The notes below the pieces were generated by a model. That model was given only the letters and a program-made list of their open reading frames with translations. It ran no database searches and had not been told where the DNA came from. From assembly GCF_010389155.1 (NCBI RefSeq), contig NC_057769.1:13826735-13890734 (forward strand): 64,000 bases of DNA, given 5' to 3'. Positions 43,573 to 56,268 of the stretch are shown here, piece by piece; positions within the stretch are counted from its first letter, which is position 1; every line of letters starts with the position of its first letter. Both the position numbers and the translations under genes were made by a program. The stretch is from Erigeron canadensis. Its lineage: Eukaryota; Streptophyta; Magnoliopsida; Asterales; Asteraceae.

Positions 43573-46327
43573 CTCTGCAAACCAACCAAAATATCGAAAC
43601 AACTATAAATATCACGATAATGAATTGCCAAGTTGAAAACCCTAATAAAAACCCTAGTCCAGATTTCGCCAAAACAAGTCTGAACGATAACCAATAATTC
43701 GTTAAGGATAGAACGAGATAGAAGCTAAATTCGTAAGCAATAACTAAACGAAATAGATCTTAGTTCGTAGAATTAAATCTAATTTACACCTAACGAATTT
43801 TAAGTTCGTAAGACTAAACTGTACATGCAAGTTCGTAAGTTACCAAACTTATCTTCTAAGTTCGTACCTATAACGAAGTCTAAGTTCGTTTGAATAAACC
43901 TAAGGGTGTTAAGCTAAATTCGTTCCTCATCAACTTGGGTCTAAGTTCGTAGGCATAAAAGTAACTTCATTCTACCCAGGTAAATCGTTCAATTCAAAAT
44001 CTAAGTCCATGTGCACACATCTAAATTCGTTTTGAACTAAGTCTAAATTCGTTCACACAAGTCTAAATTCGTTTGATCAAACCAGATGAAAAATCACAGA
44101 ATTTTATAAACAATCAACCAAATCAAATCGAAGATACATGGAACCTAATCATATTCGTAATGAAAAGAACATTAAAAACTACTTAGATCTCAGTTTGGAC
44201 AATGAATCAAGAAAACGAATTAAAGTGAGAAAAAAGAAAAAAGTTTGTGTTTTAGGGTTTTTGCTCAAATAAGAGTATTTTTCGTTTGATAACGAAATAC
44301 GAAGAAAAACCCCTTTATATATGAACTAACAATGCCACTATGGATCTCATAACTCACAAACAAGTTAGCCAAACGAAAGATAACTCGTTAGATAGCAACC
44401 TGTTCATGCCTGTACAAAACGTGCTTAGCACCCAAATTCATAATCATAATGTAAGTAGATAACCGAACATTATAATCTGAATAAAACATATGGTTTTAAA
44501 CGCTATCCAAAACAACCTAATAATCATTTAAACATAACTCATTACCAATTGATGATGACCCGAGAACTTCCTTGGATCATATATGCATGACAGCCAAACC
44601 ATCTTGAAACCTTAATCCCATACTAATGCCGTCTACAAACTTAACAAACAATGACTATCCAACAAAAATTCACTGAAGAACTTAGTAAGTTTCCAAAAGT
44701 ATTTCATAAATCACAGCATGAAATTCAAAGGAAAATAATATGAAATTTGATTATTTTCATTAAATACATGAATCATAAATAATAACTATTCCAAAACCAT
44801 TTCATGTATTCATCCTTCACATGCTCTAATCTGCATCACAAATATTATCACTACACACCAAGGATCTTATCGTAATGATATCATCCATGTAATAACAATG
44901 CAGTACAACAGTCGCATTCCAACGTTATCTTCTTAACCTGAACACTGCACACTTACCACAAAACTCATCAATGCATTGAGAACAAACAGTATATGCAGAA
45001 ATTCAAGTTATAATCACATTCAATCAGGGTTAACAAATATGAAATAACTAAAAATCTATCAAAGATCAAAGGTCATTTCTTGTCAAACCCTAAAATGTCA
45101 CCACACAAATTGACCAAACCCATTAATATTGGTGACAAGTGAAAATCATGAGATTTCAAATGACTTTGACATTTCACATTACACTTGAAAGATCATTTTC
45201 TAAACTTTAACAATTAATGTCCCTATTAAAATCTTCTTTGTAACATCTACACAACCTCATTAAAATTCACATGAAGGAATTCAGCAAAACATATACTCAG
45301 AATTTGAATAGGATCTCTCGTGCAATAGAACGTATAAAAAAATCTATTTTGACTCAATTAAAAAAAAATAACACAGAATAAAATTGCAGAATAATAAACT
45401 AATCTAAATTCTAATAACTAGACCTTATACATTATTCACATTAGCATGATTACTGCTGATTAGATCAGTTAGCATGTTACATAAGCCTGCGGTGAGAAAT
45501 AATTCTCTTATTATAAGTTCTGAACCGTGACCCAACACGATTACCGGTATGTTTTTCCTCTTAAACACTCGGTACATCCATTTCCATTGAGTTATGACAC
45601 TTTCGACATACCCTGGCCAGGACAGTCACCATGTAACCCGAGTAGCCTAATATGCCATATGAATAGTTTGCGAACTTATGTAACCCACATTCAGATATAC
45701 TTTCGTAATCGATACAAGCACTAAATAAAAAATATTCAATATATTCAAGAACATCCTTAACCAATCATGAGACACTTTGTGGATAACTGATTGAATTACT
45801 TTGTGATTTCACATATGCTTCTGCATTTCATGATTTATAAGGAACCCGTGATTTCTATGAGAATCCATGTAGCGAACTTTCTGACACCTATCCCAAGTTG
45901 TAAGCTTTAGGTAGGCTAGTATACAAAGATACCCCGAGGACATACTTGTCCGAATCTCAAAGACCACATTAGCCCCTTAATTTGCATTCAGTTGATTTGC
46001 ATAACAATATCACATTTACTTTTATGCTCATGATTGTAGAGGTTCTTGCCTATTCATCATGAACAAATCTTATAGTAATGCTAGATCTTTCACAAAATTT
46101 AAGGACTAGATCAATTCATTACTGAAAAGCAAGCAATCTCAGCCATATATCTGAATATGTTTCCCACAAGAACATTGTATATTTTAAGTTCAGATTGAAG
46201 GAACCTTGATACTTTGTGTCTACCGATATCCCAAATTGTAATCACTGAACTAATCAGTTATATTACGATTAAGCAGCTTAAAAGCTAAAGTATCGTCACT
46301 TCTTCATTTAGCGCAGTAACCTTACTT

Positions 46328-46370
<43 letters not shown>

Positions 46371-46486
46371 CTTGACACTATATATACAAACTTATACTAA
46401 GACAACTCTTTTTGTATTTTTTTATGACTATCTATGTACAACTTATACTACAAGACACAAAAATACATTTATTCTTTGAGAGAAAC
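43573..46486 (-). other. ORF3-pol spacer, second copy
   Basis: Collinear with 31138-34166, including the TTCGTAAG motif cluster (43680-44340) and the poly(A) tract of the minus strand (about 46330-46363). Many one-base deletions relative to the first copy; no coding sequence. Confidence 0.7.
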
Positions 46487-49400
46487 TACTCGGCATTCTT
46501 CATACCATTGAGTTGAAATAACAACTCAGACGAGTCCATCAAAGCTTTAGTGTATAAATCAGCAAGATTATCATCAGTAATAACCTTTTCTAAATGAATA
46601 AGCTTTTTCTCAAAACAGTCACGTATGAAGTGATACTTTATATCTATGTGCTTGGTGACTTTAAAGTTTTTCGGATTCTTGGTAATATCTATGGCAGACT
46701 TATTATCAATACAAAGGAGTATTAGAGATATTCATACCATAATCGCGCAGTTGTTGCTGTATCCAAAGCACCTGAGAACAGCAATATCCAGCAGCAATGT
46801 ACTCTGCTTCACAGGATGACTGTGCAACAGATGTCTGCTTTTTGCACTGCCACGATACAATTCTCCCCCCTAAAAGCTGACATCCACCGGACGTTGATTT
46901 CCTATCCGAGTTGTCACCACCATAATCCGAATCAGTATAAGCTACAAAGTCAAAACCATACATGGATACCAAAGACCTAGACGAGGCTTGGCTTTCACAT
47001 AACGAAGGATTCTTTTTGCAGCTTTCAAGTGAGACTCTTTCGGATTAGCCTGATATCTAGCACACATAGAAACAGCAAAGGTAATATCTGGACGTGAGGC
47101 TGTCAGATACATCAAGGATCCAATGATAGCTCGATATTGAGTGGCATCGACAGATGGATCATTAGGCTTATCAGGACACAACCCATGATTAGTCTTAATT
47201 GGAGTAACAGCATCCTTAGCATCAGACATGCGAAACCGAGTAAGCAAATCTTTAACATACTTGGTCTGATGTATAAAGAACCATCTTTCAGTTGATCCAC
47301 CTGTAGACCAAGGAAGAAGGTTAATTCCCCCATAGCACTCATCTCAAACTTAGCCTTCATGCTGTGTTCAAATTCCTTGCACATTTTGTCATCAGATGAA
47401 CCAAAAATGATGTCATCGACATAGACCTGTACAAGCAAGTAGTCCTTCCCCCTTTCCATTTAATAAACAACGTGCTGTCTATAGAACCTCTGGTAAAACC
47501 ACTTTCCTTCAAATGTGTTGACAATTTTCATACCACGACGATCGAGGAGCCTGATGTAAACCATATAAAGCCTTATCGAGACGATATACTTTATTAGGAA
47601 AGTCTGGATCCTCAAACCCGGCAGGTTGTTCGACATACACTTCTTCTTTAATATCACCATACAAGAAGGCACTCTTTACATCAAGCTGATACACCTTAAT
47701 ACCTTTATAACTAGCATATGCCAGAAATAATCGAATAGCTTCAAGTCTAGCTACAGGTGCAAATGTCTCATCGTAATCAAAACCTTCTTGTTGCTCAAAT
47801 CCTCTAACCACCAATCGAGCCTTATTTCGAGTGACTACACCCTCTTCATCGCGTTTACAACGAAAAACCCAACGCGTTGTTAAAGGAGATTCACCAGGAG
47901 GTAAGTCAACTAACTTCCATACCTCAAGCTTTCGAAACTGAGCCAATTCTTCTTGCATCGCCTCAACCCATGACGGTTCCTTAAGAGCCATTCCAACATT
48001 CTTAGGCTCAACCTGAGAGATAAAGCAGTAATACAAGTACCAAGTAATTGCCCCAGTATCCTTAACTTCAGCAAACATACACGACGGTTTCTTAGATTGA
48101 TTCCTCGTGCGAACAGAGGCAGAAGCATCACCAATGATTTGCTTGACTGGATGATCCTTGTGGACTCTGGTTTGAGGAACCTTATCGACAGAAAGATCAT
48201 CTCCCAAATTCGTCTGCACATGTTGCTCTGGAGTTTTGTAATCTGGAGTGTTAGGCTCCTCCTGAGTTTCACCTTCCGTGTCATCAGTATCATAGAAAGG
48301 AGAATCAGGTAGAGGTACATGCAAAGGATCAGTAGGAACTATAGGAGCAGGCTCTAAGGTTGAATCTGCTACTTTTGTCCCACTAGATTCTCCAGATTCA
48401 GAGGTAGGCTCAACTATTGGTGAGGAACCAGAAGAAGAACCAGAAACCGGTCCACCATCCAAGGATCATGAAGAGTAACGACATCCTCCACTGTTGGAAC
48501 ACCTGCAAAAGAAACAGGACCACGAAAAGAAGTGAAGACACCGTCATAATCAAAATGATTAGCAGGACCAAGGTGTACAGCAGGTTTGTGACTGACAATT
48601 ACAACATTTGTACCAAGATCTACTTTGCCAGTCTTCTGATTGTACACTCGCCTAATCGGTGTACTTGGAACATAGCCCAAAAAGAAACCCTCCTCAGATT
48701 TAGGTTCAAATTTCCCTTGAGGAAGAGTTTTAAGAAAAGTGCACGGAACACCGAAAGGCTCAACATTCTGTAAATTGGGCTTTTTGTTGTGCAATAGTTC
48801 ATAACTAGTCTTCTTAAACCGTTTAACTGTCAAAACCCGATTCAGAATGTGACAAGCTGTATTCACTGCCTCTCCCCAGAAAGTAATAGGAAGCCCTGAA
48901 TCAGCAAGCATCGTCCTGGCTGTCTCAATTACGTCCTGTTCTTCCGTTCAGCCACTCCATTCTGTTGTGGCTCATATGGTGCACTGTACTGATGTTGAAT
49001 TCCTTTGGTCAAGCAAAATACAGTAATAGTATTATTCTTGAACTCAGTACCATTGTCACTCCTGATTCTCTTAACTTTGACTCCATGGACATTTTCAACT
49101 TGCTTGACAAAATCCATAAATCGTTCGGCAGTCTCATCCTTGGTCTTCAAAAAAATACCCATGAGTACCGCGAGTAATCATCAGTGATCACCAAACAGTA
49201 AGACATCCCTCCAATGCTTCTTTTGTTCACAGGACCAAAGAGATCCATATGAAGTAATTCGAATGGTTTGGAAATAGAGTTGAGTACTTTGGATTTATGC
49301 GGATTCTTATGTTGCTTTCCTTTCAAACACGGTACACACTTATCTTCCATCCCAAACTTCTTAACAGGCACACCGTCAACTAACCCAAGACTGATAAGTT

Positions 49401-49898
49401 CATTCATTTTCCGAAAGTTGATATGTCCCATTCTACGATGCCATAGGAGAGATTCAGACTCATTTGCCTTGCTCAACAAACAAAGGGGCTCCTTTGGATT
49501 ATCAACACCTAAAATTAAACCATAGATGTCTCTCTTCCTAGGAGCTTTGAGCATAATCCATTCTTCTGGAATAACAAAACCCGCTTCAAGATGTATGCCT
49601 CCTTTTCTGTGAAATGAACATTGTTGCCCTTATCACAGATCTGTGAGACACTCATTAGATTGTGAGTAAGTTGTTCCACATAATTAACTCTTTCTAGAGT
49701 TAGTTGTCCATTGACGACATCTCCTTGACCGGTGATGTTGCCGCCCTTGGAACCAGCAAAACTAACATATGACCCATTTATACCAGTATAATTGGACAAG
49801 AGCTTCTTGTCCCCTGTCATGTGCCTGGAGCATCCACTGTCAAGGTACCACAAATGAATAGGTTTCCTAGGAACTCCCTGCACATCAAATGAGAAATA
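46487..49898 (-). pseudogene. Sirevirus pol, second copy
   Basis: Same domain order as 34167-37582. The stretch 47509-48462 is open where the first copy is frameshifted (GFDYDETFAPVARLEAIRLF is readable here), and YVDDIIFGSS is intact at about 47400-47430. Private breaks are at about 48465, 48930, 49155 (shortened A run) and 49583 (CCCGC for CCCGGC); each is intact in the first copy. The break after SWYENCQHI is shared. Confidence 0.8.
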
Positions 49899-52800
49899 TT
49901 AGTTATCATTGGGGACCCAAACCTTCTTAGGTTTGGGTCGTCCCTTCTCATCCTTGAGAATCAGTTCAGTCCAATATCCATTGCTAGAAGCCGTGGGTGT
50001 GACTTGATTCTCAACTTGTCTTCTTACTGGAGAAGACTTCTGACCGTTCGTTGGAGAAGGTCTTAAGGAATGAAGGCCAAAAGAGGGTCGGACACTTGAA
50101 TGATTTCGGTCATAAAATGAATTACGACTTGAAGGTATGTGTGACCAACTTGAACTCCCACTGGGGGTAGTGAATCTTTGTCCCATAGGAGAAGAACCTT
50201 TTGGTGGAGATTCACGTCTTTGAGGTATAGTAAACAGTTTGAATAAGATTGAACTTTAGTTTCATAAACCTGTTTATCATTACCCAACCCCCTTTTACCT
50301 TCCGAGGTGGTAACCTTTGAAGGAGAACCTGATCTCCGAGGTCGATTAGGACATACACTGTAAACATGACCTTTTCCATGACAATCAAAGCAAGAGAGGA
50401 CTTTAGATTTTTCATTGTATCTACCTTATTATTGGTACTTACAGATACACTATTGTCCACTGATTTACTTGTTTTACTAGGATCCTTATGGTCTGTTTGG
50501 TCGGTGATATCCTAGACTTACTTTGGGACTTCTTTCGAGCAGGCATTAAGATATGCTTCAAAGCCTTAGTTGCTTCGATATTAACAACTAATTCATCTTC
50601 AGATTGACTAATCCTAGACTGCTTAGGTAAAGGAGTTTGACGCAACTGACTTAATCGCTTCATATCCTTAATATCAACATCCAGACTTTATCAATCCTCT
50701 TAGGGTCAATTAATGATAACGGGAATTCTAACTCAGTGTAGACCCTACTACTCTTACGAAGTGTAAAGTGAGTAATACTGTCTTTTTGACCATAAGAAGT
50801 GGACGAATCTAGGACGACACCTTTCAATTTCTCTTCCTTGGTAGGTTGAGAAGAAACTCCTTTAGACACTGTTGTCTCCTCAGTCAAAGTAGGCTTAGGA
50901 GACGAGTCTTGAGATTTACCAACATCAACACTAGGTTGAAGTAGGACTTCCGGGATATTAGGTTCTACAGGAGTATAATTATTGTTGAAAGGAGGAGGCA
51001 TGCTATTGTAAGAAACCTTAGCAGAGTCAGAACTCTTAGATGGAGAGTCCCCAAATTTTTGCATATGCATCAAAAGCTCATCATGTCTAGTTGAATCAAC
51101 CTTAGCTTGTAAGTCCACTATTTCTATTCTAGCATCAGCTAGTTCTTTCTCGATAGTAGAACACTTCTTAGCTAATAATGCATAAGCTTCACCACCTACT
51201 CTTTCTACAGCCACAGCATGTTTAACTTTGTCTTTCATAGCATTAATGTCAGACTCTAAAGATTTATTCTATCCTTTAAAAATCTTTCTCTTTCAGTGAC
51301 AGTTAAATCTTTTTTAATCAATTTATCTCTTTCTTCATGAGCAGCATTAACAACAGATTCTAAATGCTTAATTCGTTCATTCTTTTGTTCAATTTCATCA
51401 AACATTCGATTAACAATTTGGCAAACATGAACAATAGTACGAAGAGAATAAGATACCTGTTGATCTGCTTCTTTGCAGTCTGCCATGTACGCAACAAAGT
51501 CATCCACACTCATGCCTGCTGGAATTTCATACTCCGTCATCTGCTCTTCAATCGTCTTTTCAACCTTTTCAGTAGCAGAATCGTCTTTGTTCTCGGCAGC
51601 GTTCACCTCTCCAGAATCTTTCGTATCAGCAACCTCAACCTCTTCATCCGACTCAGAATCAGTGTCATATACCTGAGTAGAAGATTCCAAGTTCGAGCTT
51701 TGAGCATTTTCATACAGATGCTCATCACTGTGGTAAACTGAGGTGTCCAAGAAATCCTCAACAGAATCTGCTATTTGAGCCATATCATCAACTATTTCGG
51801 CCAAATAAGCATTATTAGTCTCATCCTGTGGAAGATTCCAGACATAAGAACCATCAGGTTGAGCAGCTACGATAGCCTTGTCATTGCTATTTCCAGTAGT
51901 ATCTTCAGTCAACAAGAGAGCTCTACTTGCATTCTGATTAAAAGGACGATTACCACCTCTATCTTGATGGTTAGGGGTAATGTTGACATCTCTCTTTGGT
52001 CGTTGACATTCTTTGGCAAAATGTCCAAAGCCATCGCAATTATAGCACTTAACCTTTGACTTGTCAAAGCCCTGAGTACCCCCAATAAGCTGTCGACCTG
52101 TTCGCTGCATAAATCTTTGCACTCTCCTAGTGATCATCGCCAAATTCCATTTCAGATCCATTTCTTCAACATCATCTGGATCTATTTGGTCATAATCTTC
52201 ATCAATGAGTGCTGGATCCGTGATCCTCCCAGCAACAAAAGCTTCATGTGCAGCACACATTGCAGCAAAGACATTCATCCTTCCCTCAGCAGATTTCATA
52301 TCCATAGGCATAGACTTGTAACCAGCAGAAGTAGATGAAATGTTACCAAACGACATATTTCCAGGCTTGGCATTCTCATTTGTCTTTCGAGCCTTGAAAC
52401 CAGCATCAGAAGCCATGAAACCTGCAGAATCATCTCCATCCATAACACAATTAGGACCTTCTTTCGTGCCAGAAGAACCAACTCCAGAAAAGAATGCATT
52501 AATATCAGCTGTAGGATTCTTCATAGTGGCATGATAAAGAGATGGATCTTGTGTGAAGTTGTCTTGGAGATCCTTTGCCTTATCCTTCATTTCTCTGTTT
52601 CTTAATGTGGATATAACACCATCTATACGAAGAGATGCATAATCAGCTCTTTCTTGCAATCCATGACGAAATTCTTTATAAGCTTTCGGCAGACCATCCA
52701 AGAATTTATCCACTATCTCAGTAGGAGTATACTTAAGATCAAAATAGGCTAACTCAGCAAGAAGATGTTGAAATCTCAAGATAAGATCCTCAACTAGTTC

Positions 52801-53277
52801 GTTCTTGGTAGCATTAAAGCAATCAAATTGTTTCTTAAGCATCTTAACTCGATTTTGCTTCAATAATGGATCACCTTCACAGTGAGCTTCAATAGCATCG
52901 AACAGTTGCTTGGAAGTCTTGTACTCCTGTTTAGGAAACAAGTGCACTAATTCTTGAGGAATGCACATTTTAAGAGTAGAAAGAGCCTTAACTTCAACAG
53001 CATACAAGGATTTTTCTTCACCTTTTAATTCTCCTACTTTGTAATTAGTTGTAACACCGTTTACAGTAAGAGTTGGCCATTCATATCCTTCAGTGATCAT
53101 AATCCACATATTCAAATCTTCTCGTTGAATATAATCTTCAAATTGACCTCTCCACGCCCAGAAGTCAGCCAATGAAACTAACTTCGGTGGAGAATTAGTA
53201 CGTCCAACGAGATGATCATGATAGACAAGAGAATTCAGGTATTGAGCAACAGCAGTGTTGGTTGACGAGGAAGCCAT
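49899..53277 (-). pseudogene. Sirevirus gag, second copy, mostly open
   Basis: ATG at 53275-53277. The first 673 codons are open to 51256, covering the copia gag core, the CCHC knuckle CYNCDGFGHFAKEC (about 52005-52047) and the start of the coiled-coil-type region. A private one-base loss at about 51265 shifts the frame; the first copy is intact there. Further on, a second CCHC knuckle CFDCHGKGHVYSVC is readable at about 50351-50392, after frame changes near 50500 and 50425 that both copies share. The C-terminal part ends at the TAA at 49899-49901. Confidence 0.85.
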
Positions 53278-53639
53278 TTCGGAATTTTTTGCACTGAACG
53301 AAGATAGATCTTAAATTCGTTTGAATGAGAGAAACGAAGATAGGATTAACTTCGTTTGCAGGAGGAAACGAAGATAGAATTATCTTCGTTTGAAGGAAAG
53401 AACGAAGATAAAGCAAAATCCGTAAGGTGAGAGTAACGAAGATAACTTGAAATTCGTTTGAAGGAACTTAACGAAAATAAAGCTAAAAACGTTGGAAGAA
53501 CTCGAAACGAAGATGAGGTTAATTTCGTTTGCTAAATTCGTTTGAGAAAACGAAGTTAGCGACAGTAAGGGTGTCGGGAGGTTGATTTTCAGAGAAAAGA
53601 ATCAAACAAAACGATCTCGAACCTTCGATAAGAAATCGA
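53278..53639. repeat. 5' leader array, second copy
   Basis: Counterpart of 40957-41314, with six full AACGAAGAT starts and six TTCGTTTG ends at about 35-bp spacing. Cleaner than the first rendering. Confidence 0.8.
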
Positions 53640-53654
53640 TTGGCTCTGATACCA
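53640..53654 (-). promoter_or_regulatory. Primer-binding site, second copy
   Basis: TGGTATCAGAGCCAA on the minus strand, two bases inside the LTR-C boundary, as in the first copy. Confidence 0.9.
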
Positions 53655-53656
53655 CT

Positions 53657-54299
53657 TGTGAGTCCCTCGATAGCTATAGATCTCTCTCGAGATCGTCTAT
53701 GATTATGTCGTGAGTGCGGAATCCTCACGAGATAACTAGTTTGATTAGTAAATTGGTATATCGCTAATTATCAAATAAATAATCAGCCGTATTGTCCTAT
53801 CTTCGTTTCTATAAGCTATAGAACGAACTTAGGTCTCTGGAGTACTTGTATGTCGAACGTCTATGTATATCAGGGTATTCGTTCGTATATATATGTTTCA
53901 GGTCGAACTGGGCTTGCTGGGCTTTGTTCTTACGAACTTAGCTGCCAGCCCATCTAACGAAGTTAATCTTCGTTTGTACCAAACGAAGTTTATCTTCGTT
54001 TGCCTCTAACGAAGATATACTTTATCTTCGTTAGATGTAATACTTGGTTATATTCCTAAGTGTTTCATCTTAAGGAATCCTAACACATATTATGTTTGTA
54101 CTTGTATATCACACAACAAACATCATACATAACACATATATATATATACAACTCCAAAACATGTAATCGATCATTACCAAAACATAAAGTCCATAATCTA
54201 TCAATTACATATATAGATACGACATAAATTAACATAATGTCTCAATCTAAACAACATATTAAATCTAAGTTGCTGTTGTCACATCAACGTGCATCAACA
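53657..54299 (-). repeat. 5' LTR (LTR-C) of the Sirevirus
   Basis: 643 bp, TG...CA. The following bases 54300-54304 are CATAA, identical to 28150-28154 before LTR-A: the two form the 5-bp target duplication. LTR-A and LTR-C differ at only a handful of sites seen by eye, so the insertion is recent. Confidence 0.9.
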
Positions 54300-55087
54300 C
54301 ATAATATGTGGATAATTAAAAATCTGTTATGACAAAATTATTTAGATGATGAAACTTAAAAAACAATGTATAATTTATTAGTGTTTTTTCATTAAAAAAT
54401 TAAAAAATATATTTTTTTTTAAAAATAACATTATAAAATAACAAAAATAAAAATGTAATAAATTGTAAGAAGAAAAGTGATTATGACATCATAAATAAAT
54501 TTTTTTTTTAAAATAAAACTTAACTTTGAGAAATAATTTGGATGTGACAAATAAGCAATATTTATGGAATAATGATGTCACAACAATCCTCTTATATTTA
54601 AAATAAAGATGGGTAAATATTACAACCATTGAAACGAATTAGACAAATTTGATAAAATCCCTTCTTGGTGAAACAAATTTATTTTAAAAGATAATTATTA
54701 AGAAAAATGCACGCTAAATTTTAAAATATATATATTTAGTTAAAAGCAATGAGTAATAATCAAATAAATGCTTACTAAATTTGGTATACTTTTTTTTTCA
54801 TATAAATATCAACTGTAAAAACTTCATGCTAATTATAATAAAAATCCTTTTTGATATTTACATATATAAATATTGCTATCATAGCTAGAAAAATTTATCT
54901 AATGGATACTTTAAAAATACTATTAAAAAAGTGTTGCGCTATTTAATAAAGTGTTGTATTATCTAAAAAAAAGTGTTATATTATCTAAAAAAAAGTGGGG
55001 GTGCAACTTACAATCCAAACTTGTCAACTTGAATCCAACCACCAACCTTGAAAAAATTGGGTTGACGGGTTAAATTGGTTGGTGGGT
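54300..55087. other. Right flank of the Sirevirus, clean rendering
   Basis: AT-rich host or Helitron sequence duplicated at 41971-42726. No gene seen. Confidence 0.7.
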
Positions 55088-55720
55088 TGATTTCATGTCA
55101 TTGGTGGGTTTGCGGGTGGATCGACATTGAAAACAATTACAAAAAATTAAAATAGATATCAAATCTCTTTTTATATACGATATTACCCAAAAAAAAGGGT
55201 TGCCAATGAGTTCAGGTTTGCGGATTAACGGGTAGAACATCTATGACCTTAACCTAACCTACTAAAAATTTCAGGTTAGCAATTTACCCTATCAACCCGA
55301 ACCCAACCCACTAGCCTTAAAAAAATCGGCTTGGTGGGTGAAATGAGTTGGTGGGTTGACAGGTTGATTTCAGGTCAAACAGGTCATATGGGTTATGGGT
55401 TGGCGGATAGCTTTTAGGTCAAATGGGTCATGGATTTGCGAGTTGACGGGTTAATGGGTTGGTGGGTCAACCTACTAAAGTTATTATTAAAATTTTAATT
55501 ATTTTCAGGTTAGTGGGTCGACCTGTTAATCCAAAGGGTCAACCTGAAAATTTTGATTTGTTATACTGAATCATATACTGAAATTTTGATTTGATATACT
55601 GAATCATATTTGGTTAGTGGGTCGACTAATTAGTGAGTAAGTGAGTTCACGGGTCAAGATTTTATAACCGTGTTTTGATTTTTTCGGGTTGGGTCGAGAT
55701 TGACAGCCCTACCAAAAAGT
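55010..55720. repeat. GGGTTGACGGGTT-type degenerate repeats
   Basis: Dense short runs such as GGTGGGTTGACGGGTT, TTCAGGTCAAACAGG and CAACCCGAACCCAACCCAC on both strands. The same style is seen at 60050-60240 and 60715-60870. The repeats end shortly before a Helitron 3' end at 55807 and may be its interior. Confidence 0.5.
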
Positions 55721-55769
55721 ATATTTCTCGCAATGTGTAAATGTGCGATACATCGTACATATATAAATT

Positions 55770-55807
55770 TATTTCATAACCCAGTCAACGACCGGGTATT
55801 GATCTAG
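55770..55807 (+). mobile_element. Helitron 3' end, plus strand
   Basis: ACCCAGTCAACGACCGGGT (hairpin) then ATTGATCTAG followed by T at 55808. The 5' end was not located; it may lie across the repeats to the left. Confidence 0.55.
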
Positions 55808-56015
55808 TTTAAAATAAGAGGAGTACATAGTTGTATAGATATAGATAAATACTATGAAGATTTTGTTAACAATAATCCTCAAGACTATAATTAATCATTC
55901 ACTTTTTAAAATATTCTCTCTTAAATGCTCTTATTTTAATTTTATAAAAAATCTTCAATTAGTGTAATTATGGATATCTGTTATTTAATCAAATTTTTTC
56001 ATCAATATACATTTA

Positions 56016-56268
56016 TCTATAATCTTTTATAAAGAGGATTGAGATTAAGAAATTAAGCAAAAAATTTCTTCCCAAAATACCCCTACATGAAACATAAAAC
56101 CCTTATATATTCCCCTTTCTCCAATTCTCTCTAATCATTACACACTCTTATCGACCTAACTTCTATCACCCTCCGTTGTCGCCCCCCTTCTCCACTGCCT
56201 CCCATGATATCCACCACTGCCTGCCTTCCTCACTTTCTAGCCGCTGCAACGCGCGGGCACTATGCTCG
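56016..56268 (+). mobile_element. Helitron-like element, 253 bp
   Basis: TCTATAATCTTTTATAAAGA after an A at the left; at the right GCTGCAACGCGCGGGCAC then TATGCTCG before T. The 3' end closely resembles that of the Helitron at 10754 (CAACGCGCGAG...CATGCTAG), with CTCG in place of CTAG. Confidence 0.55.

Larger units (their letters stand above)
42827..54299 (-). mobile_element. Sirevirus-type copia element, second assembled copy (lacks ORF3 end and 3' LTR)
   Basis: Collinear with 30357-41970 of the first copy. It starts after the gap with ATCAGGTGACCAAAAGTGG, the counterpart of 30357, and ends with LTR-C and the flank CATAA. The first 3.6 kb (42827-46500) is dense with one-base deletions relative to the first copy. 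It contains ORF3 (partial), spacer, pol, gag, leader, primer site and 5' LTR. Most probably the same physical element as 28155-41970. Confidence 0.85.

Noticed and set aside
28155..54299. Two independent tandem Sirevirus insertions
   Set aside because: The host flank is duplicated with the element, LTR-B carries LTR-C variants, the target duplication pairs only the outer LTRs, and a 100-N gap lies at the join.
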